Assembly: GCA_003415625.1 (NCBI GenBank)
Contig: PYIU01000007.1
Coordinates: 3,720,001 to 3,784,000, forward strand
Source of the DNA: Aquanectria penicillioides
Taxonomy: Eukaryota; Ascomycota; Sordariomycetes; Hypocreales; Nectriaceae
Length of the DNA stretch: 64,000 nucleotides
Direction: 5' to 3'
This document shows positions 33,690 through 44,706 of this stretch, one piece after another. The translations under genes and the position numbers were made by a program. Under the pieces are notes generated by a model. That model did not search any database. It saw nothing but the letters and a program-made list of their open reading frames with translations, and was not told the origin of the DNA. The number at the start of each line of letters is the position of its first letter. Positions within the stretch are counted from its first letter, which is position 1.

Positions 33690-34370
33690 TAACGACGGAC
33701 CAGACACGCCAAGAAATACCATTAAATAAAAGTAATAAATCTCCGATTCTCGGGACAAGCAATTGTTTCGAATTGGGCGGTTCTCCTGAGAATCTGGCGG
33801 TTTTGATGAGATCGGTTCAACGTTCAAGTTCAACTGATGTTGGTAGCAATTTAATTCTAGTAACCAATCAATAATGGCTGTCCGATCATGCATTTCCAGC
33901 CTTAACAGAGATTGCAAACCAGTCTGCGAAAGTTGGTTTGTTGAATATGGTATAGCCATCTTGTTTAGCTAGGATTTAATTTATGGCTATTGCGCTGCGG
34001 CGCTCCAGGCTATCGATAGGAAACATGTTTGCACTGAAGATATTCGAGTGTCGTTATTCGGGCGTATCAACCTATTGAACCAACCTTCTTTTTTTCTTTC
34101 GCAATTCAGTTGGATTAAAGGTTGACTTGAGTGCCAAGAAACCCCGGCAGTGATAGCCAGAGGGAAAGACGTCGTTTGACGGGGATCGTGCCGACCTATC
34201 CGCCCAGGAGTTGTTGGGGGCCAAGAGACGACGAGGCTATGCTGAGGTAATTTGGGCATGAATGGCTAGTTGTGGCGTAGAGCTGGAAATCCAACCTCAA
34301 CCACATTCCCATCCACTTTGCATTCTTCTATACCTTAGTGTTCAACCCCTAGGGGCGGTACGCGCCAAGC
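33690..34370. other. intergenic, AT-leaning, no supportable gene
   Basis: Nothing recognisable. The stretch leads into two relics and, with 34638-36600, forms the most AT-leaning and gene-poor part of the window by eye. Confidence 0.4.
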
Positions 34371-34637
34371 ATGGCGGAAAGCCTCGCGGCAATTGGTCTG
34401 GCATCCAATATTCTCCAGTTTGTAGAGATAGGCTCCAAACTTGTTTCGAACACAGTGGAGCTCTATACAAGTTCTTATGGCAAGCTTACAGAGAACCAAG
34501 AGCTCGAGCATATTATGATTGATCTCGAGTAGATGTCGCAGAGACCTTTGACAAGCAAGCATGTGTCGGCGGCGGGAACTCACCCTGTGATGAAAACCAT
34601 TGAAGCATCCCTCGAAGTTGGAGATGTGTGGACATGA
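34371..34637 (+). pseudogene. relic of the N-terminal domain of a fungal STAND/NACHT-type protein
   Basis: The frame from ATG 34371 reads MAESLAAIGLASNILQFVE and continues with features of the helical N-terminal domain common in fungal NACHT and ankyrin proteins (GLASNILQF; ENQELEHIMIDLE). It hits TAG at 34530-34532, then continues recognisably in the same frame (MSQRPLTS; MKTIEASLEV) to a second stop at 34635. Family members usually have Gln or Glu at the first stop. CAG to TAG is a C-to-T change at CpA, the RIP context. The rest of the gene is not visible downstream, so this is a truncated fragment. Confidence 0.7.
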
Positions 34638-35595
34638 TTGACGCACGCACCAAAATTTCCTACCCCTTCGCTAGAGTAAGAACTGCAGAAAAATAGGAGC
34701 CGAAGTTGATGCCCACTGAGCGTCGTTTCACTTATGCTCAGCTTTGAACCTGGGACTTGCATTGACAATGAGATACCATCTGCTCGAGCTATCTCCTCTT
34801 ATGTATGTCTCAGTGCCGATTCTCTCCACTGGGTGGGTTAGACGAAAAAGAGATAATGGTGGCGAGGAACGGCATCTTTCCGTCTTATGATGGCTGATCA
34901 AATAGCCCTTGGAATTGAAAAAAAAAAAAAAAAAAATCCATTTCGCTAATTGGTACACGATAGTGAAGCGTAAAAGTTGGGATGAGGTGGATGTGGTAAA
35001 ATGCCGACTTCGGGCAATACATCAGCTTCTGTGACGAATGAATCAAGAGGGCGCTGCTGCAACGCCAACTACCGAAAGCGGCTCCAAGCGGATTGCTTTG
35101 GTAAGAAAAGGTTCATCTCTGATGATATATATCACTAAAGAGACTTGATTGATTAATTTCTTGAGTGCATCTTTAATTGCCACCGCTGCTACTACTTGGC
35201 CGCCAAGTGTGGAGACTTGAAAGGACAGGAGAGGTTTCAAGTCTCAGTGCATATTCGGCTGTGCATCGTACTAATCATGTGGGCTTTTAGACAAAACTGA
35301 TGCCAATATCTCTACCTAAAGCCCTTGAAAAATATTTATATGCAGGATGGCAGCTATCTTTAGCACATACCGGCTGTATTCCTCGAAATGCTGCGGGTGG
35401 GATGCGGGGTGCATCAAATTGGAAGCTCAGCTGACGCATAACCAAGATATTCACAGATGACTGGAGCCATCGACTGAGTCTGTTGCGCTATCGGAGTTAC
35501 ATCTTGTGTTCAACTATTCAAACTTGAAGCCGGGCTGAGGATTTAAAGACCGTTGTTGGCCCTGCTAGCCCTTGTATTGCACCGTCCTCAAATCG
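34638..35595. other. decayed intergenic DNA, no supportable gene
   Basis: No continuous coding frame. It contains a 19-base A run near 34918-34936. It may hold unrecognisable remains of the genes whose fragments flank it. Confidence 0.4.
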
Positions 35596-35950
35596 GTACA
35601 TTCATCTTCCCATCTTGAGCTCTTCAAAGGACGAGCCAGCGATGCCAATATTCCAGCGAGCATCAATGAAACGCTAAGTGGCTACGTCATGGCTGTCAAC
35701 TAGCTGTTCCGCACAGTCGCACCAGCCGTGCCGTTTGGCTGGCAGGTCAACCGCTTGGGGTGTCGCCAAGTCTGAATGGATCTATTCCCCTGACGAGGCA
35801 CAGAACATGGCCAAGCAGATAGCGGACTATCTCAAAAATTTCCCAGTACTCGATCAAGGGAACACTCCCGATCTCTTGGTTGTGTACCACTATGAAGCTG
35901 ATGATTTTACTATATGCAACGTTGCTAGCAGCTGTAGAATATGCAGATAA
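35596..35950 (+). pseudogene. unrecognised gene relic with TAG nonsense codon and G-run frameshift
   Basis: One frame reads LELFKGRASDANIPASINET and GYVMAVN up to TAG at 35701, then resumes in frame with LFRTVAPAVPFGWQVNRLG. At a four-G run (35757-35760) the sense frame moves by one base and continues SEWIYSPDEAQNMAKQIADY and LLVVYHYEADDF. The text looks like the middle of a single enzyme-like protein (possibly a glycosidase-like fold; not assigned). The stop is again TAG where CAG would fit. No intact start or end is visible. Confidence 0.55.
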
Positions 35951-36615
35951 GGATAAAGAGTATTGAATTTGTTTGTTTAGGTTTGTTACTCTAGGAATGA
36001 ATTTTGATTTGATTGCACATTGGGCTGTAATTAAAACTGAATCTGGCTTGAGACCATGACAACCCTCCTTTTGCTGTATCATTAGACCATGTGAAAAGCG
36101 ATCATTGCTCATTTTTGGCTGCCCCTAAGATGCATCTACGGCTTTGACCTCGGTTGTGAGACATATGTTTGACTTACATGAGCACGGAGTATATAATTCG
36201 AAGTCTTACTTGCTCATCCGTTGAATTATCAGTTAGTTTATCGGTAAAGTACTCGTAATAAAGGCTGTTGAATATCACCATCGAGGTCAAAATACATCTC
36301 TTTGTAATATTTCCAATTTACCAGATAGCCTCTATACTACATCTTTTGAACCCACTTACAAAATGGTAAAAAAGCCTTTATTTCGTTCCACTCAAACCCT
36401 GAGAGTTGGGGCAAGGCCGAGGGCGGGCCACAATTCATCGCGGTAGGACCAAATAATGATGGTGGGTTTTAATCTCCAAGATTGTTGGAGTACCAAGGGC
36501 ATGCCTTTTTGTGGTGTTTGTTACCCTTCCTGAAAATCGCTTTCATATCTCCAAGACAGTCCCAGCAAAATTCGTATCTACACTTCAGGCCTTGACAATA
36601 GTTAGCAAGTGGCTT
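35951..36615. other. intergenic, AT-rich, no supportable gene
   Basis: AT-rich 3' flank of the RBR gene and the tail of the decayed segment. No feature is recognised. Confidence 0.4.
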
Positions 36616-38569
36616 CTACTTGGGTCGCATGACGCACGGCGAGGCAGGACAAGTGGAGTAATGGGAACTAGTCCACTTGACGGTGCATGTCCAGCAGAAG
36701 TGATAGCGACACTGAGAACCTGAATCTTTTCAATCGATGCCCAGGTTTCGAAACAGTGCATGCACAACGGTGGGGGAGTTAAGAAAAGGGTGGGCTCACA
36801 AGTCATGTGCTGACAGCCATCGCGTTTCTCAATCGGTCTTCGACAGCCTGGACATGGCTTCGATATCCGTCGAATCGTTGCTAAACTGGCTTCCTCCTCC
36901 TCTTTCTTCAACGCCTTGGCCTGCCACTTGGCTTCCTTTTCCTTTCGTCTCCTGGCTTCTCGAAGATTTTTTTCCTTCCTCTTGCGCTCCTTTTCCATTT
37001 TCTGGTGATACTGCTTGAGTTCAGCCTCTTTGGCTCGGTTTTGAACGTGATTTTCTTCGTCTAGTTTCTGTGCTAGTTTGAAATCTTCCTCTTCTTGCTG
37101 TTCCTTAAGGCGTTGAGAATTCTCTTCCTCGATTTCCGCTCGAGACTTGAAATTCTCTGGATCCCTGAGGTATTCGTCATATTCCTCGCAGGTCAGATCC
37201 TCATGCCACTCGACACGGTGATTGAAACAAAACAGGGCGTCACACCTGCCACAAACGACGATAGGCTCATCACTTCCTGAAGCATGGTATTGAGTGAAGC
37301 CGCAGCCAGGCTCGCAGGTGAAGAAATTTGGATCTTCATCTATCACGGCTTGGAGAGAGAGTCGGTCGTATCTAAAGTCATTAATCAACGATAACACGGG
37401 GCAGTGTCTTTGACGTGAACGAACCGCGCAAAAGTCTCAGCATCGGCAAGACGCTGGACATCTTGATATTCCAAAGTGCTGTTGCATTCTGGGCAGCTAA
37501 TATGATTCCAGTAACGATACTCCATGTTGCTCTTGATTTGCGTCTGAACACAACTTGAGCATGTCTGTGGAGGGTGGTTGCACTTTGTAGTTGGTGGAAA
37601 GGTTGGAAAGTCGGCATCCAGCTTGGTCTCTGCACACACAATACACTCCCTGGTTTTCTCTTCTAGTGGAGACACTTGTGGTTCATGCCGGATCGAAATT
37701 GGAGGGACGGATAATTCTCGCTGTCTGGCATCTTGTCCACGGCCCGAATGTTCAATAACCCTTTCCCCATGCCTGGTATCCTGCTCATAGACTGGGCTGT
37801 CTTGGAATATCTCGCTGGTCCCAACAAAATTTGAAGGGCTTCGAGCTTCTCTCTCCTTATCATGGCGTAAATAAACTGAACTTTCTGAAGCTGATTCTGG
37901 AGTTCGTTCTCGGTGTCTGGCTCTGGTCGAAGGAAATTTGTTTTCTCGCTCTCTATCATGTTGTACACCGATCGAGCGATCTCGAGACCGTCCTCTATGC
38001 TTGGTCATTGATGGATAAGTAGGAACTTCTCGTCGTTTATGAGATTGCTCATGCATCGATCGATTTTCATCCTGTCTTCTGTGGCCGGAAGAACTCAGGG
38101 AGGTAGATGTATCTCGTCGCCTACAATATTGGTTATATATCGGTATGTCTCGCTGCCTATGATATTGCTCATATATCGGCTGATTTTCATCTCGTCTTCT
38201 GCAGCAGACAAAACTTGGGGAGGTAGATGTGTCTCGTCGTCTACCGTGTCTTTCGCAGGTTGTGGTATCTCTAAATCGTCTCCTGTGGCGACTCAACGAT
38301 GGAGAGGGTGACGTCTGTCGTCGACTGTACTGCTCGCGAGCCAGGGACGGCGGTGGTGCTTGTTCTCGATTAGGCCTGATGAATTCATTAGTCACTATTG
38401 AGTGAGGAATGCATTCAAGTTTTCCAGTCGTACCCCGGCGAAACATGTACTTATCGACCGCCCGGACCGCTGCATATCCAAACAACGCGCCTGCTGCCGT
38501 TATCGCTACGCCAATGAGAGTGTCTCCTAGAGAATCTGAAGACTGTCGGTCCTTTTTGTGTCTTGCCAT
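36616..38569 (-). CDS. RBR-type (RING-IBR-RING) E3 ubiquitin ligase with N-terminal membrane anchor
   Basis: Three exons (37425-38569, 36800-37371, 36616-36719) sum to 1821 nt, or 606 aa, in frame. Residues about 16-37 form one hydrophobic segment (TLIGVAITAAGALFGYAAVR). Residues about 90-260 are Arg/Ser-rich with imperfect repeats of CRRRDTSTS and RRxDEN blocks. RING1 starts at C309 (CIVCAETK; CNHPPQTCSSC; CPEC). The IBR follows (CEPGCGFTQYH; CGRCDALFCFNH). Next is a long charged coiled-coil, then RING2 (CPGCRRPIEKRDGC; CSQCRYHFCWTC). C568 in RDGCQHM is the expected catalytic cysteine that takes ubiquitin from E2 before transfer to substrate. The last intron cuts RING2 right after HMT, so mis-splicing would kill activity. 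The anchor suggests work at a membrane (inference). Substrates are unknown. Confidence 0.93.
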
Positions 38570-40287
38570 CGCGCCGCTCTTGAAGGGATCTAGGAATAAT
38601 ATATTTGATGAGAAAATTGAGTGTCCGATGGTCTCAAAGAACAATGGAGTCAGGCTCAAACAGGACGATTCCACTTTGATCTCCTCATGTCGCAGAAATG
38701 AACGTCGCTGTATGGTGTCCACCAAATACGGGTACAAGCCTAGCGGGTTTCGCATTCACAGTGGAATGGAGGCGAAAGCTGATGGCCGTTTAAGGCTGGA
38801 AAACCCTCCTTTCGCGCGGTTGGGGTCTTGATTGGGATATTTTGCACGGAAGCCGGATAAATGGATGGGTGATCATGCGAGACCGTGTTCAGAGACCGTG
38901 ATGGCGGGAGGGGCCGTTATTTGTGGTGAAGATAAAAAAACCACATCAGGCAGTTTGAGAACAAAAGACACCAATCATGCATGGCAAGGTGATTGGCGAG
39001 TAAGGAATTGGGCTTTCGTCCCTGGCATTGCGCCCAAGCCCGCGCGGAGCCAGGCAGCTCTTCATAGAGATGCAACTCGGTGGCGTAAACATCCCACCTC
39101 GCTGTCGTATTGGAAAAAGCCACCAGACTGGGTCCAAAATCTGCAACAGGTGGTACTGTCCAATCAGTTTTGGAACAGGAATCGAGCTGAAGAGTTGGCA
39201 GGGAAAGGTGAGGCGCGCCACTTGAATAAACGGTTCAACAGCGAAGTCAAGACTCGACCTCATGGTGCCATGGAGCCACTCGGCCCGTCGATGTGCAACG
39301 TGATGCGGGATTCACGGTCTGTTTGGGGAGGGGATCAAAACAGTGGTTTCCAATGATATTTGACCACGTGCGGGGGAAATGGTAGGAGAATGTCATCTTC
39401 AAACCTTACGTTGGAGGTTTGAGTGTTGATAGGGCAATGATTGTACGTGGCTGTCAGTTTTGCACTTTTGGATGCGACCCAACCAGGCAACAGAGGTTAG
39501 TGTGCAGTTCTGGGTACGAGCCGTCCAGGATTTTGTTGATAGGTTGAAACAGACGGTACCTCCAACTAAATCAATCGGGAATCATTTTCCTTTTAGGAGC
39601 GGATCACGGGCGAGTGCAGTTATGAAAGTGGATATAGCGCTGCCTGCACTCTGATGATGGTTACAGTTGAGGAAGTTTTGTCCCTATAAATACGCCCTGA
39701 TACAAAGAGAAGTCTGAGAGATATCGAGGCTGTTATGAAAGAGACAAACCCTGAAATGATGGGCAGCGATGAGAGAAGCGCAGTCCACGCATCTGTATTA
39801 CAACGGGCCTGATGGACACTCATCAGAGTTATCAGAGTCATCACTGTCCTGGGGCGGCGGCGTCAAGGCTACCGATCACGACCTTGATCCGGCGGGTGTG
39901 CAATACTTTAGCCTCCCCCCCCCTATATCGATGGTGTTGTACACACATCATTTGACTATTCAAGATTTCGATGACGACCGAGTGCCGCTCCCAAGATACT
40001 GATGTTTATCGGCAATGCGAAGGCGAGGCTGTAGCAGGGATGGATCCGATAGCGGGCACAATCGCAGCCTCGCGGGCTCAACGTGGTGGTGCACTGACGG
40101 AGATGGAGCCCTCTTCACGGCATTGCGCCGCGCAGCCCCGCATTTGTCCAGCCTCGCGAGACCTGCGGAGCGAAATGCGAGACAAATCAACCCAAGCCAA
40201 GGCGAGTCCAGTCCTCGCTGAGATGCATTGAGTCGTGCGCAAACTCGCCATTGCACATGGTCTGGTTATCCCGGCCCCTCACACGCG
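38570..40287. other. 1.7-kb divergent intergenic region, no supportable gene
   Basis: This lies between the RBR gene (-) and the PNP/ankyrin-type gene (+). An open frame from 38832 starts with TTG and has no domain; I do not accept it. A short C run occurs near 39917. The region should hold both promoters. Confidence 0.45.
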
Positions 40288-43200
40288 ATGCGAGTCATGC
40301 GGCCCTCTCATCGCCACGAGTTCGAGATCGCAATCATCTGCGCGTTGCCGATCGAGTACAATGCCGCGTCTCTCATTTTTGACGAGTTCTGGGACGACGA
40401 CGGCGACAAGTACGGGAAGGCTGCCGGTGACCCCAATCTCTACACAACTGGACGCGTGGGCAGCAACAATGCCGTCTTGGCCCTTTTGCCGCGCATGGGC
40501 AAGGCCAACGCCGCGAGCGCTGCCGCGAGTATGCGCTCGAGCTATAGCAACCTGCGCCTGGTGCTCCTCGTGGGAGTATGCGGCGCCGTGCCCCGTCATA
40601 GAGATCAAGAGATCATACTAGGTGACGTGATCATTAGCAAAGCCGTTGTTCAATACGACTTCGGCAGACAGTATCCAGACAAATTCGTCCGAAAGAATAC
40701 CACTGCCGACAACCTCAGCCGACCATCCAAGGACATTTCGAATTTGCTCGCCATCTTCGAGACCGATCGTGCACTTGACCGACTCGAAAACCGGACCATG
40801 TATTTCCTTGTACAGATCCAAGATGCAGTCTCTCAAACGAAGCACCGGGGCAAATACGACTATCCTGGTGCCGCGAAAGACAAGTTGTTCGAGTCGTCCT
40901 ACCGCCACAAACACCACGTTTCGCCAACTTGTATATGTCGCGATTGCGTAGATGATTACCACCCTGTCTGCGACGAGTCACTCAAATTCTCGTGCGAGGA
41001 CCTCGGCTGCGACGATGCGAATACTATTCAAAGAGACCGGCTTCAAGCCGAAGACCAGCCTGGCAATAATGCCGGTAACCGGGCTCAACAACCTGCAGTG
41101 CACGTTGGCTCAGTTGCTTCAGGGGATACAGTGCTAAAGTCAGCCGCTGATCGAGACAAAATCTTTGAAGAAACAGGCGCAATTGCATTTGAGATGGAGG
41201 GTGCTGGAGTTTGGGACGAAGTGCCTTGCATAGTGGTCAAGGGAGTATGCGATTATGCCGACTGCCACAAGCACAAGGGATGGCAGAACTTCGCGGCCGC
41301 AACAGCCGCTTCAACGTCCAAGGCAGTCTTGGAATATTATATCCGAATTGATGAAACAAAGTTCGTTTCTGAATCAGCCGGAAATATATCAAACCTGGAT
41401 CGGGATGATGTGAATGCGGAAAGGAGCACGAGCAACGTCGGTTCTGTGCTCACATGGCAGAACACCAAAACCTCAGGACCTTCAGGTCAGAGCTCATATC
41501 TAGCCGAGAGCCTTAAAAAAGACGCACAATACTTGGAAAACGTACTGAAAGATCATCGTCAAGATACGTCAGAGCAACTACAAACCTTGGTGAGGTCTCT
41601 TATCAACCCTTCTCCTCCTTGTCTAATATCTGCCTAGGGAAGGGAACTTTCTCAACTCAACCTTCGCGTTCTGGAGAAACCCAGTCTTCTCCGTGACATG
41701 TGTCAAACGGCGGAGAGCTCATCTCTCAAATATCAATTGAGCCAAAACCGATTGCAGAAATCACTACCTACCGGCTCATGTCATTGCGCTCTCAGAAGAA
41801 AGACCCAAAGCACCTCCCAGAAGAGAGTTAATATAGGACCCATTCAGCTCTACAGCAAAGAGGAGGAGACGACATCACACGCGTCAGACTGTCCTTACCA
41901 AAAGTATTGGCACAATGGAACTTCAAAAAAGCATGCCGTAGGCACAAAGATTCAGTTTAGGGTCGGTCGAATGCTCAACATTCTCCTCGAAACATCCCTT
42001 TCATATGCAGTAGGAGGCGCTGGAGGGTCATCTATCAGCCCTAGCCTCAACATCCAAGTTATGGTTCCAAAAAGCCCAGCTAGCGACGTGATTATGGAAC
42101 TGAAACGCAGTCTACGTGACCCCGGCTTGGAAACCATTTCCGATGTCTCAAAACTCCTGGCTTTGTCTCAAAACAAGCTCTTGCGCCTGTACGGCAACCG
42201 CGAGGCATTGCCTTACGAGATCAATGCCAACGGCGAAACACACCTCCATGTAGGAAGATCTCATGAATGACCACAATCTGATGCCGCTTTTCTAATGGCT
42301 AAACTAGGAGCTACTTGTGATTGTTGAATGTATCCCGCCTTTCTGTTACACTGACTATTCAGTGATTTCTCAAATGAGTCAAATGATCCGGACCCTTGCC
42401 GCGGCCGGGGTTCCTTGCAATGCTACAACTCTAGATGGTCGGTGAGTATGAACCTCCGTTGATGCATTTTCAAGCCTGAGCCGTGCGCTAACAGATTCTC
42501 TAGGGATATATTTGACACAACTGGTGAAACATCGCATGTCCCAGACGAGACAAACCCAATTGCATTTGCCAGATTCTACGGCGATATCATAAGTAACGTT
42601 GTTGCGGAGATTGATTGCAACCCCAAACCCGACATGGCAATCTTGCTTTACATATTGGAAGTTGGCATGAATTCGGGACTTATAGATCCCCTAGAAGGTT
42701 TGATTTCATAACCCATTGTGTTCGTTAGTTGCGCATGAACCAGAACTAATAATCATTTCTCAAGATGGTCGCATTAGCTCACTTGTAGCAGCCTTGTGCC
42801 AGAAGTCACAGCAGGATATTTTGTCCAGCCTTGAACAATCACCTCACTTGGTCACGAAGTATGTATCTGAGGCGACGATTTTGCATCTTGCAGTCCTCTG
42901 GCCACCTGGACTGTCCATCTTACTATCTCATGGTGGAGACAGAATTATCGACTGTCCAATTTTTGATGAATTGGCAGTAACCCCCCTGATGATAGCCCTT
43001 GTATCGAAGCGGCCGGAATCTGTCCGGATTTTACTAGATGCGGGCTGTTCACTTCGCTTTATTGATTCAACGCTCAGCAGTTCCGTTCTTGGACACACCT
43101 CATTAGCTTGCGCAAAAGAAATTGTACAGGAAATCGCTGACAGAAGAAGGCTACTCTTCCAACTTGCACAAGAAATTCTCCCCACTAATAAAATCAGAAT

Positions 43201-44269
43201 GTTTGATTATGCAGATGGTGCTCTACCAGACGCCGAAGCAAGGGAGATCATGGAAGCGATAGATAACGCCGGAGGTGAGATTCCTAGCACTCTTGTTTTT
43301 TTGACAAAGGCCGGGGGCATATATCACAATCAATTGCCCAAGTATCTCTTCCCACTCCTCTTGGATGCCGGGTTCAATGAATTCACTAGCCGAAATTGGT
43401 TGGGATTAACACCGATAATGTCGGGTGGCGGGTACGGACTTTTAATATCCGAACATTGGGATTCGGGGCTTTCCATCATCTCAATCATGGCTTGGGTCAA
43501 GGAAAACCGTTTGCTTGAGCAATCACCAACAGACCCCATGTCATTGGGTGTCAACACGTCGGTAACCGGGTGGCACTACTTTGCCTCGGGACTAGGAAAT
43601 GAGCACCAATACGCGCCGCCTATAAGCCGCAAAGCCAGAGGAAAAGCTGAAATTCACATACAGCAGTTCGCAGAGGAGATCTTTATGAAAGATGTAGAAG
43701 ACCATTGTTGTTGCTGGTGCAGCACAAACGGCTGCACGCCATTCATCTCTTACTGCAAGATGGAATGTCAATATGGCTGGCAAAGTGGTAGAAACCCGGT
43801 CATACTACCAAGACTTTTTGATGACCCGAATGGATATAGCTCGGAGCTGGATGAAAGCAAATATCGAGCGCTGGCCAAGGAATTTCTCCGCCTTGTGACG
43901 TTTGACGCATTGGAGATGACACATACGTGCTGTGAATATTTGATGGAGGAAGTTGCCAATGGCAGCGAGGAAGTGGATGAAATGTTTATCAAGAATTTCC
44001 AAGGCAATTCGGAAGAAATTCGAGAAGAAGAGAAGGAACTTGCTTTCAGACTAGAGCAACTTTTGGCAGAGTTTTGGTCCAGATACCTGAATTCAGATGA
44101 GAGTCTGATGAGTTTTCTATGGGGGTATTGGCGACACCGCATGTCTGAAGATGTTGTTCCGTCAGAGGAGGAACAATATCGGCTCTTCGATCTTGGATTG
44201 GTGGTTGATGGTACTTGTGAGTGTCTTCCTTGTCCCAATCCTCCGACCGTCTACCGTTTTGGTTTCTGA
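40288..44269 (+). CDS. PNP_UDP nucleosidase-type domain fused to Cys-rich/ankyrin-like module (NLR-like, no NACHT)
   Basis: Five exons: 40288-41589, 41638-42249, 42308-42441, 42504-42697 and 42765-44269. They sum to 3747 nt, or 1248 aa, in frame. Residues about 10-350 are a PNP_UDP domain: FEIAIICALPIEYNA, LLVGVCGAVP, FEMEGAGVWD, KGVCDYAD. E304 and D322 match the catalytic Glu and Asp of MTA/AdoHcy-type nucleosidases. A Cys-rich insert sits at 215-241. From about 435 the protein changes to the module found after the N-terminal domain in many fungal ankyrin/STAND proteins: CHCALRR, VNIGPIQLYS, HASDCPY, GAGGSSISPSLNIQV, followed by ankyrin-like helices (LLDAGCSLRF). No P-loop or NB-ARC lies between. 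PNP domains are known effectors of fungal NLRs and of bacterial ATP-degrading defences. Here I infer a switch-less sensor-effector. The last 15 residues are less certain because a small 3' intron is possible. Confidence 0.86.
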
Positions 44270-44706
44270 CAACATGAAGACACGACGCCTTACCGTGTCA
44301 GTAATCTTCTCCAGGGCCTTTCTTTCTATTTGCCAGAACCTGATGAGGAAGAGTGCGCTTCTGGTTGGGCTTCGAGCGGTAGGTAGGGCTGACAGTCGAC
44401 GACTTTGTCGCTTCTCAATCTTGATATCCAATCGGCAATCGGGTTGATTTTGTGACTAGGAGCGTTCTACGAGGCAACTCTAATGCGAGAAAGTCATTTT
44501 TTTTTTTCGTAGAGAGGCCTAGCTAGACTAAATTCAACATATCTAATAGGCCAGTAGGTACAACTCGAGGCCATATATATAGCTCTCTTTAATTCTAATT
44601 AGCCACTATAAGTGGAGTAGTGTACACTGGGATTCCCTACACTTCTTTTTTCTAGTCGTTACAGTAATTAAAATCCTTCGAAATATTACATGCACCATCC
44701 TGATGT
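44270..44706. other. convergent 3' spacer, AT-rich
   Basis: The spacer between the PNP fusion gene (+) and the 2EXR gene (-). It contains a T run near 44498-44507 and repeated TATA-like AT-rich DNA around 44570-44610. No gene is seen. Confidence 0.45.

Noticed and set aside
34371..36110. A single intact NACHT/STAND gene
   Set aside because: Only the N-terminal domain and an unrelated fragment are recognisable, with stops and no NACHT motifs between.
38832..39356. 174-aa plus-strand open frame
   Set aside because: Starts with TTG, has no ATG near the start, no domain and no splice support.
42698..42728. 31-nt intron that would also join the PNP-fusion exons in frame
   Set aside because: Too short for splicing. 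A 67-nt intron (42698-42764) with an ACTAATAATC branch site and CAAG acceptor keeps the same frame.
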